DNA from: HGM04593 sp964485215
GTDB taxonomy: Bacteria; Bacteroidota; Bacteroidia; Bacteroidales; Bacteroidaceae
Reading direction: 5' to 3'
Length of the DNA stretch: 40,221 bases
Assembly (NCBI GenBank): GCA_964485215.1
Contig: CAZAIM010000005.1
Coordinates: 1-40,221 of the forward strand
The notes beneath the pieces are model-generated. The model searched no databases and had not been told where the DNA came from. It was given only the letters and a program-made list of their open reading frames with translations. This document shows, piece after piece, positions 1-6,936 of the stretch (position 1 is its first letter; each line of letters opens with the position of its first letter). A program made the position numbers and the translations under genes.

Positions 1-16
1 CTTCTTTCTTTGCCAT
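1..16 (-). CDS. nusA: NusA transcription factor, first codons only
   Basis: Reading leftward, an ATG at 16-14 opens a frame that gives MAKKE before the window ends. It begins one base after the rimP stop codon. NusA follows RimP in most bacteria, and I recall Bacteroidales NusA proteins starting MAKKE. Only five codons are visible, so the call rests on gene order and this short N-terminus. NusA is a transcription elongation, termination and antitermination factor that binds RNA polymerase. Confidence 0.7.
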
Positions 17-17
17 T

Positions 18-485
18 TTATTTGAAATTTATAATATACTTTGTGTATTTTACGCCGCTGTAGGGGAATGTAAGGTCTTCCTCAACTATCTGCGGGCGTT
101 TCATTCCCTCAACCCTCTCTTTCTTTGAGATGGTTACGGTAAAGTTTTCTTCTGTTGCATCCTTGAGTATGCCTTTAATCTTCTTGCCCTCCTTTGTGAG
201 AACCTCAACCTCAAGGCCGATATGATTCCTGTATTGTTGCAGAACCTTGAATGGTTGCCCCAAACCGGCAGAACCTACTTCAAGTTCATAATCATCGCAC
301 TCTCCGTTGAGACCGTTCCCTATGTAACGGCTCAGCTCGGCGCAGTCTTCAATCCATACACCCTCAGAGTGGTCAATCTCCACTGTTATCTTGTCGTCCT
401 TGCTTATGACGACATCTACCAAAAAGTACTCCTTGTCGGCGAGCCACTCGTTTGTCAAATCGATTACCTGTTGTTTGTCAATCAT
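18..485 (-). CDS. rimP: Ribosome maturation factor RimP
   Basis: The 155-aa product is the usual RimP length and helps assemble the 30S ribosomal subunit in the cytoplasm. The N-terminal alpha/beta domain (about residues 1-85) carries the family signature around YELEVGSAGLGQPFK, matching the E. coli pattern Y.LEVSSPGLDRPL. Ser-Pro is replaced by Ser-Ala and the Arg by Gln-Pro-Phe, a variation I believe is common in Bacteroidetes. The C-terminal SH3-like domain includes GLEVEVLTKEGKKIKGIL. Translation starts at the ATG at 485. The nusA ATG follows one base after the stop, so the two are co-transcribed. A promoter-like element and a leader hairpin lie upstream. Confidence 0.93.
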   Translation of the reverse strand: MIDKQQVIDLTNEWLADKEYFLVDVVISKDDKITVEIDHSEGVWIEDCAELSRYIGNGLNGECDDYELEVGSAGLGQPFKVLQQYRNHIGLEVEVLTKEGKKIKGILKDATEENFTVTISKKERVEGMKRPQIVEEDLTFPYSGVKYTKYIINFK

Positions 486-540
486 ATAGTTTGTTACAGT
501 TTAGTGTATTGTATGATTCTTTCAGTGGTGTAACATAAAA

Positions 541-564
541 ATGAGGGGCTTGCCGGCCCCTCAT
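541..564 (-). terminator. Hairpin with U-tract in the rimP leader (possible attenuator)
   Basis: Perfect 9-bp arms lie at 541-549 and 556-564 with a 6-base loop. In the leftward direction the hairpin is followed directly by five T (540-536). It lies between the predicted rimP promoter and the rimP start codon 56 bases further on. No leftward gene lies just upstream that it could terminate, which makes a leader attenuator more likely than an ordinary terminator. That role is inferred. Confidence 0.5.
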
Positions 565-580
565 CATCATCATTGCACTG

Positions 581-611
581 CAAATTTAGCAATAAATGAT
601 ATATTCAGCAA
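581..611 (-). promoter_or_regulatory. Predicted rimP-nusA promoter
   Basis: On the minus strand TAAATTTG (588-581) matches the Bacteroidetes -7 element TAnnTTTG exactly. A TTG at 611-609 lies 20 bases upstream, where the -33 TTTG is expected. Transcription would start near 574, just before the leader hairpin. Confidence 0.5.
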
Positions 612-683
612 GTATTTGGCGAAATTTCAGCATCTCGGCCGAATTATTTTTTTATTTTTTCATCATACGGCTTTGTAATTTGT

Positions 684-691
684 TATCTTCG
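684..691 (+). promoter_or_regulatory. Possible -7 element for the 720 gene
   Basis: TATCTTCG fits TAnnTTTG with one mismatch and lies about 30 bases before the start codon at 720. The -33 region is T-rich (about 647-660) but has no clear TTTG at the right distance. Confidence 0.3.
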
Positions 692-719
692 CGGAAAATT
701 CAAATAGTATCTTAGCGTT

Positions 720-1127
720 ATGCGTGTCAAAAAGAGTTCAAATGCCAATATGAGATTCCTTTTCGGGTCTGTGCTGTTCTTTGCTGTCATCGTTCTTGTG
801 GTGATGCTGTTTACCTATTATGCTGTTCGCCACGCCAGCAAGAAGAACAGGAAGGAAGAGGTTGTTTATGTAATCTCCTTCTCCGATTCTCTCGAGGGGA
901 GTGCTTGCAATCTCTATTTATGCGACAGTTTGCTTTATTCCGGCAATCCTGTCGACAGCAAAGTCATTGTAGAGGCAAAATCATCTTGGTTTGCCAATAG
1001 GGTAGGAGATAGCCCTGTGCTGCTCGTAGAGGTTCCGGGCAAGGATACTCTGTCGCTGCAGGTTGGTAAAGAGAGGGTGTTTCACTTAGGACTGAACGCC
1101 GACACATTGCTTGTCGACTGCAATTAG
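720..1127 (+). CDS. Small single-pass membrane protein, unknown function
   Basis: The product is 135 aa. A basic N-terminus (MRVKKSSNANMR) is followed by one hydrophobic segment at about residues 12-34. A basic stretch (HASKKNRKEE) and a soluble domain of roughly 90 residues come next. By the positive-inside rule the orientation is ambiguous, because both flanks of the segment are basic. I do not recognise the family. The soluble part has alternating hydrophobic residues typical of a small beta-domain (VVYVISFSD, SPVLLVEVPGKDTL). It is divergent from rimP, and a -7-like element lies 30 bases upstream. ATG 720 is the first in-frame start. A second Met at codon 11 would still keep the membrane segment. 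Confidence 0.65.
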   Translation: MRVKKSSNANMRFLFGSVLFFAVIVLVVMLFTYYAVRHASKKNRKEEVVYVISFSDSLEGSACNLYLCDSLLYSGNPVDSKVIVEAKSSWFANRVGDSPVLLVEVPGKDTLSLQVGKERVFHLGLNADTLLVDCN

Positions 1128-1303
1128 AGCAATCTCGCAAGTACTGCATGGCGGTGTCCTCTTTACGGATGTATTCAAGTAGGGAGTAAACAGCAATGCT
1201 TCAGTTGCAAAATTGCTGATGCAAAGATGACGCATAACTACATCATTTAAAACAGGTACTTCGCCGGATGCTTACTCTGTAACATGCCGGGTGGATATAA
1301 TAA

Positions 1304-1380
1304 TTAGCGGCTACCGGCAAGTTTTCTGCCGGTAGCCGCTAATGGCTGTATGCGATGAGGCACGTGCCTCATCGCTTTTT
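1304..1380. terminator. Two tandem hairpins between converging genes
   Basis: The first hairpin has perfect 16-bp arms (1304-1319 and 1327-1342) with a 7-base loop. The second is a perfect 24-base palindrome (1352-1375) followed by TTTTT at 1376-1380, so it can terminate rightward transcription from the 720 gene. Leftward transcription from the 1769-aa gene meets the second palindrome first, without a U-tract, then the first hairpin followed by a weak AT-rich stretch. Region 1128-1303 shows no other recognisable feature. Confidence 0.65.
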
Positions 1381-1382
1381 AG

Positions 1383-4300
1383 TTACTTGACAAGTACCTT
1401 CTTGCCGTTGACAATGTAGATACCGCCCTTGTTAATCTTCTCGAGCTTACGGCCCTGGAGGTCGTAGATGCTTTCGATAGCCTCGCCGTTGGTAATTACA
1501 TTCTCAATGCCTGTTGTATGTATACCGTAGAATGTCGGGTAAACAGCTGTCTCAGGAACTGCAGTTTCTGGAACTACCACGAATGCACCCTCGTTGTAAA
1601 CAAGTACAAGGCCGTTACCTGAGATAGTAGCTGCGCTTGTCTCGCCTTTAGCGATAGTGATTGTCCATGCATCCATCGGTGTTGTACCGGAAAGCACTCT
1701 GTCGGTGTACATCATGCTTGTGTAGATGTACTTGCCGTTAACATCCTTGATGTTGAAGCCGTTCTCGGTCTCCTCAAGTGTCAATGCATAGTAAGCACCC
1801 TCTGTTACATCGTCACCGTTAACAGTTGTCTCCTTTGCAGGAAGGCTCTTGCCGTTAGCTTCAATTGGAGTAGCAACGTTGCCGTCTGCAACAAGGAAGT
1901 AGCTGCCGCTCTCAACTGCAACCGCTCTGTGGTATGTAACCTCTTCTGTGATGATGTACTCGGCAGAAGAAGATGCACTCACGTATGTCTTGTCGCCATA
2001 TGTGAGCTCTACAACAACCTTGAGTGTACAGCTGCTGTCGATTGTGATTTCGCCATTGACAGCCACCTCATCCTCAACGGTGGGCTCGTTGCCGTCAGTT
2101 GTGTAGTAGTAAGTTACGTCTGTTACGCCCTCGATGTCGGCTGTAGTAGAATGTACATTTACAGTCTGAGCACCTACGTAAACACCGCTTGCAAGGTCGA
2201 TAACCGGAGCCTCGAGCTTGTTCTCGGCAGGATATACCTTAATATATGTAATGTACATTACGCTTGAGTAGTTACCAGCGTTAGAACCGATAACGAGTTC
2301 GTAAACGTTGCCGGCTGCCTGGTTGTCGGCTGCAATTTCGAATGTAGATGTTGCAGTAGTACCGAAGCAAGCTGTACTTACAGCTGTCTCGCCAACATAA
2401 ACGTTCATGTCAACATTTTGATAGCTTGTTCCGCTTGCGTGACCAACAACCTCAATCTTCTCAACTGCGAAATCAAATGCTGGGAGAATAATCTTAGAGC
2501 CTGGCTTAGATATATTCAAGAAGCCCTTGCTATCATAGATATAACTACCGTTATTTGCAGTCGGGTCAATGTTGATTGTCTTTTTACCATCAGTGTATTC
2601 ACCGGCAGTCTTAATGTTGCTGAAGTTGTTCTCCTCCATTGTCGGGATGCCCCAGTTGTTGTTAACGAAGTCGAATATTACAGTCTCGTTGAGAGTTGGA
2701 GTTTCAGGCTCTGACAATTCGCCCTTTACAAGAGTGTTGTTCTTGTACTCGGCCATTTGAGTGTTGTTCTCATTATCGCCCCATGCACCCATAACTACTG
2801 TGAAGTCGGCCATGCTCAAAGTACCATCTTCGTTAAGTGTAATGGCAATAGGATTAGCAGCACCGTTCGCATCAAATATCTTGAGGAAGCTACCGCCACC
2901 AAGGCTCAGTAGATTACCGTTTGCGAGGGTTGCGCTCTTACCGTCATCGGCAATTGTTAGTTCAATACCACCATAGTTGATAGCATTTACATCATTGCCC
3001 ATGAAGCTTGTAATGCAATAACCTGCATCCTGATATTCATTTGCCTCATAGAATGTAACCTCAACCTCAAATTCTACAGGGTATTCGCTGCCGTCCTTTG
3101 ATGTAGGCTCGCCTGTAAATACATAAGTACCAGCCCAGTCGAATGGAGCAGCAGGCTCCTCAACGGTGAATGTAATCTCGCCGTTGATTTCAACAGCCTC
3201 GCCATTGCTTGCACGTGTGATACCAACGCCTGCAGGAATGTAGAGTGCATATTCACCAGGAGTGGTTATAGCACCGTTCCACAAATCAAGTGTGAGCACG
3301 TTGCCTTTAACAGTGAAGCTGCAGACATTTCTTTGTGAACCAACATATATGGTTTCCATAGCCATGAGATCCTGTGTGCCTGCGATTTCCTCGCTGAACT
3401 CGATGGTGATAATCTTCAATGACTCAGTAGGCTCGCTTGGAGTAACAGCCACAACAGTCAATGGAGCTACAGGCTCAACAACACCTGCCTCAATTTCCTC
3501 AAGTGCGGCATTGAATGCAGCAGTAGCAGCGTTAAGTGCCTCTGTGTCATACTCTGCATTGTTCTCGGCAGCAGCGTAAGCATTGTTGAGTGCTACAACT
3601 GCTTTGGCAACAGCTGCATACTTCTCTGCAACAGTGATGTTGCTTGTGATGATATCGAACTCACTCATGTGCCAGTAAGTACGTTCAGCGGTTACATTGA
3701 AACGGAAATAGCGGTATGCTGTCTCTGAAGAAACGATATCTGATTTCCAACTCTTGTCGCCAGCCTGTGGCAAGCCGCTTGTCACGTTGTAAACCTCTGT
3801 GTAGTTCTCACCGTCGTTGCTACCCATTACCTGAATACCAACGGGGAAGTCGTTGCCACCATCGAATACGCGTGTGTGGTAGCCGAATGTGAACTCAGCA
3901 AGCTCATTGCCCTCGCCAAGGTCAACCTCGAGGTAGTGCATATCTGCAGTTACAGAACTGTGCCAGCTTGAGTGGAAGAATTCACCGTTGGTTGTTGTGT
4001 TGTCAACAAGAGCATCAATGCTTCCTTCTTCAGGGTCGGGAACGTTGCTCCACAAGTAGAATGCAGCTGTATTGTCAGTTGTCTGCAGTGCAACCTCTGT
4101 TTCTGTTACGTTAAGTCCTGCTTCTGCAAGAATCTCGCCAGCCTGTGCGTATGCAGCGTCGAATGCGGCACGTGCAGCAGCAAGAGCCTCCGCCTCAGCC
4201 TTGATGTATGCCTCGATAGATGCAACAAGCTCGGTTGCATCGTATGTACCGGCTTCGGTCAAAAGCAAGCGGTTGCCATCATCAGGTGTCTCGTAGTTGG

Positions 4301-6692
4301 CAACGCAACCATGTGCATAGCCACCTGAGAAGTTAAGGCGGTTTACGCCGTTGAACATGATTAGTTTGTAGCCATCAACGTCTGAGTTTTCTACAGTAAC
4401 AAAGCCCTCCGGGTTTTCTGTAAGCTTGATGAACTTGTCTTCCTTTACAGCAAATTTCTTTGCACCAAGGCTATACATATATGTTACACCATCATATTCT
4501 ACAAAGACAAACTGCTGGTTGACATCTTCTGCGTTAGCTGCGATATCAATGTTGTGGTAACCATAAGCACTGTAAGATGAGCTTGCACCACAGTGTGTGA
4601 GGTGTGTGCTCTCTGCGGTTGCATAAAGTGCACCGCGGTTGGTGTCCTTAGCAGTGATGTGATAGATTGTAACATTTACACCTTCCGGCTCAACAGTAGA
4701 TCCTGCAATTGTCCAAGTGTAAGATTCCTGCTGGTCTTCAGCCCAGTTGATATATTCCGACAAATCAGACTTGTTAAGAGTATAAGTGCCCGGTTCGGTG
4801 ATTGTCATATCCTCGCCTGAAACGTAACCGTCTGCGTCAAGTGCTACTACATAATATGTTACAGTGTTCTTGGCACCCAAGGCAGAGCCCATCTGAAGTG
4901 CATAACCATCCTTGATGATTTCGTATGCCAACTCGTCACCAACATAGAATGCCTGGTTGAATGTGATTGTGATTTCAGAGATGCTTTCTACTTCACCCTC
5001 TGCAGGAGTAATTGAAACAATCTTGATAGGCTGAGGATCGCTGTATGTGATAGTCATAACAACCTCTTCGTTTGCGATTCCGTTAGCGGTGTAAAGACCT
5101 GCCGGTACTGTGAATATGTATTCGCCCTTGGCAAACTCAAAGCCTTCAGCCCAGAAATCTTCAAATGCAAATGAAATCCAGCAACCGTTTTCATAGTCAA
5201 CGCTGAGTGTTGCGTTGTAGGTAGTTTCGCCAATAGTCATTGTGATAACCTTTGTCTCATCTACCTCTATTGTAGTTGCATTCTTGATGTCGATATATCC
5301 TTCAGTAGGAAGTTCGTATGCTTCGGTAACTGTAGTAGCCCAATCTGTATAAGAAGCAACGATTGTCAACTGTGGCTTCTTGTATGTGAATGTGCTTTCA
5401 ACATATTCTGCGTTTTCTACACCGTCGACGGTGAAAAGGCCTGCAGGAACAGCGATAGAGTATTTACCCTCGGCAAACTCGCCGTCGAATGTAATCTTTA
5501 TGTTCTTGGTTGTTGCATTTACCTCTTCCAATGTAACTGTTGCTTCATAAACAGTTTCACCGGTTGTCATTGTTACCTTTTTCTCAGCATTGAGAGTAAC
5601 CTCTGATGCGTACTGGATTTTGATGGTGAACTCTTTGAAATCCTCTACGCTCTCGAATGTCTCGTTCCAGCAGAAACCGTCTTCAGCAGAAGGAGAAACA
5701 ACTGCATCGCGCTTTGCTACAGTGAATTCGAATTCGCCTCCCTCGTATGCCTTTGTGCCATCGGCACTGAGGATTACACCTGGCTTAACAACAACCTTGT
5801 ATGTACCGGCAGTTTCAATGGCTGTTGAAGAATAAGGAGTAGCAAATGTGTTGCTTGAGCCGTTACCGCCCATACATTTGTCAAGTACCGCAACTTCATT
5901 GCCTTCGGCATCAAGAATTTGACCGTATTCGCCTGAAAGCTCTGCTGTGTACTTCGCTACCACTTCGTTGAAGTTGAGTTTTACACCCTGCAACTTGTAC
6001 TGTCCGTTGATTGCTGTTTCAAGAGGGTTTCTGTCGTAGCTTGCCAGGACAAGTGTCTCGACAGCAGGAGCTTCTGCCACCTCGGTCTCGATAGAGATCT
6101 TTGTAAGGCCGTAGAAGCAACCCTTAGACTCGGTTACTGACAATGTCAGAGTGAGTTCGAGTGTGCCGTCTGTTGCTGTGTAAGCCTCGGCAATCTCGAA
6201 AGGAACTGTTACAGCTTCGCCTGCTGCTGAGTTAACCTTGATGAGTACATTCTCTGCAGTTCCAAGAACTGTCTCGCCCTGCTTGAGGGTGAAGTTCACC
6301 GGCTGTGCATTGACTGCATCGGCTTGGAATGCGCCGACACCGTTGATGGCCGCGCTTGTGAATGTAATGTTCTTGAACGAGTAGCCTTCGGGCACGTTGT
6401 TCAAGGTGATAGTGAAGACGCCCTCGTTGCCTGCAGTCATAAGGCTGGTGTTCCTGTCGGGACACAGAATGCTTGCATTCGGGAATGTCTCGTTGTTGGC
6501 GGTCAAGGTCTTCCAAGCAACGTTTGCTGTGACGTTTGCTGTTATTTCAGCAGCATCTACGCCATTGCCAGCAACGTTTACGGTAGCCTCGCTTTCAGAA
6601 ACCTTGGTAAATGTCAAATCCAAGGTGTTCTGCGCCATCGTTGTTCCTAACATGAGGAACAGCGACATTAAGAAAAGCGTAAACTTTTTCAT
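1383..6692 (-). CDS. Giant multi-module surface protein with T9SS type A sorting tail
   Basis: This 1769-aa protein is predicted to be exported and attached to the cell surface. It opens with a signal peptide (MKKFTLFLMSLFLMLGTTMA, cut near residue 20). About residues 20-700 hold several Ig-like beta-sandwich modules, with strings such as GTYKVVVKPGVI, GKYSIAVPAGLF and GEYIFTVPAGLY marking repeat ends. A discoidin/F5-8 type C-like domain lies at about 880-1015 and helical Ala-rich segments flank it. Further Ig-like modules follow, then a chitobiase C-terminal-type module at about 1505-1580 (YYYTTDGNEPTVED). The last ~28 residues (IYDLQGRKLEKINKGG, then IYIVNGKKVLVK) are a T9SS type A tail. 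No catalytic domain is recognised, so a carbohydrate-binding or adhesin role is only an inference from the modules. It is paralogous in style and tail to the next gene. Confidence 0.85.
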   Translation of the reverse strand: MKKFTLFLMSLFLMLGTTMAQNTLDLTFTKVSESEATVNVAGNGVDAAEITANVTANVAWKTLTANNETFPNASILCPDRNTSLMTAGNEGVFTITLNNVPEGYSFKNITFTSAAINGVGAFQADAVNAQPVNFTLKQGETVLGTAENVLIKVNSAAGEAVTVPFEIAEAYTATDGTLELTLTLSVTESKGCFYGLTKISIETEVAEAPAVETLVLASYDRNPLETAINGQYKLQGVKLNFNEVVAKYTAELSGEYGQILDAEGNEVAVLDKCMGGNGSSNTFATPYSSTAIETAGTYKVVVKPGVILSADGTKAYEGGEFEFTVAKRDAVVSPSAEDGFCWNETFESVEDFKEFTIKIQYASEVTLNAEKKVTMTTGETVYEATVTLEEVNATTKNIKITFDGEFAEGKYSIAVPAGLFTVDGVENAEYVESTFTYKKPQLTIVASYTDWATTVTEAYELPTEGYIDIKNATTIEVDETKVITMTIGETTYNATLSVDYENGCWISFAFEDFWAEGFEFAKGEYIFTVPAGLYTANGIANEEVVMTITYSDPQPIKIVSITPAEGEVESISEITITFNQAFYVGDELAYEIIKDGYALQMGSALGAKNTVTYYVVALDADGYVSGEDMTITEPGTYTLNKSDLSEYINWAEDQQESYTWTIAGSTVEPEGVNVTIYHITAKDTNRGALYATAESTHLTHCGASSSYSAYGYHNIDIAANAEDVNQQFVFVEYDGVTYMYSLGAKKFAVKEDKFIKLTENPEGFVTVENSDVDGYKLIMFNGVNRLNFSGGYAHGCVANYETPDDGNRLLLTEAGTYDATELVASIEAYIKAEAEALAAARAAFDAAYAQAGEILAEAGLNVTETEVALQTTDNTAAFYLWSNVPDPEEGSIDALVDNTTTNGEFFHSSWHSSVTADMHYLEVDLGEGNELAEFTFGYHTRVFDGGNDFPVGIQVMGSNDGENYTEVYNVTSGLPQAGDKSWKSDIVSSETAYRYFRFNVTAERTYWHMSEFDIITSNITVAEKYAAVAKAVVALNNAYAAAENNAEYDTEALNAATAAFNAALEEIEAGVVEPVAPLTVVAVTPSEPTESLKIITIEFSEEIAGTQDLMAMETIYVGSQRNVCSFTVKGNVLTLDLWNGAITTPGEYALYIPAGVGITRASNGEAVEINGEITFTVEEPAAPFDWAGTYVFTGEPTSKDGSEYPVEFEVEVTFYEANEYQDAGYCITSFMGNDVNAINYGGIELTIADDGKSATLANGNLLSLGGGSFLKIFDANGAANPIAITLNEDGTLSMADFTVVMGAWGDNENNTQMAEYKNNTLVKGELSEPETPTLNETVIFDFVNNNWGIPTMEENNFSNIKTAGEYTDGKKTINIDPTANNGSYIYDSKGFLNISKPGSKIILPAFDFAVEKIEVVGHASGTSYQNVDMNVYVGETAVSTACFGTTATSTFEIAADNQAAGNVYELVIGSNAGNYSSVMYITYIKVYPAENKLEAPVIDLASGVYVGAQTVNVHSTTADIEGVTDVTYYYTTDGNEPTVEDEVAVNGEITIDSSCTLKVVVELTYGDKTYVSASSSAEYIITEEVTYHRAVAVESGSYFLVADGNVATPIEANGKSLPAKETTVNGDDVTEGAYYALTLEETENGFNIKDVNGKYIYTSMMYTDRVLSGTTPMDAWTITIAKGETSAATISGNGLVLVYNEGAFVVVPETAVPETAVYPTFYGIHTTGIENVITNGEAIESIYDLQGRKLEKINKGGIYIVNGKKVLVK

Positions 6693-6817
6693 AAATGTTG
6701 GTTTTGGTTAATAAATAGGGTTTATAATTTGAAAAAATGTATCAAATTGCATTGGTGTTGGTGTGTTTAACCTTCTTTTTGTCAAATATTTACATTGTGA
6801 ATATTGAATTTAATTTA

Positions 6818-6825
6818 CAAAATTA
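6818..6825 (-). promoter_or_regulatory. Possible -7 element for the 1769-aa gene
   Basis: TAATTTTG on the minus strand fits TAnnTTTG exactly. It lies 125 bases before the start codon and downstream of the previous gene's terminator. No TTTG was found at the expected -33 position, so support is moderate to weak. Confidence 0.3.
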
Positions 6826-6876
6826 TGAAAAAAATTTTTTTTAAACGACTTGTAGAGGTTTTTATTTCTAATTGGC

Positions 6877-6907
6877 AAAAAAAAAGCGCAAATCGGCCGA
6901 TTTGCGC
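6877..6907 (-). terminator. Intrinsic terminator of the 862-aa surface protein gene
   Basis: A perfect 22-base palindrome (arms 6886-6896 and 6897-6907) is followed, in the leftward direction, by nine T (6885-6877). It lies 30 bases past the stop codon of the gene that ends at 6937. It also isolates that gene from the 1769-aa gene downstream. Confidence 0.85.
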
Positions 6908-6936
6908 TATTAATTTACCTTTTGGTTATTATGTCA

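Noticed and set aside
3972..4328. Open frames on the plus strand inside the 1769-aa gene
   Set aside because: They are shadows of the Ala/Thr/Val-rich codons on the other strand; the minus-strand frame has a signal peptide, modules and a T9SS tail.
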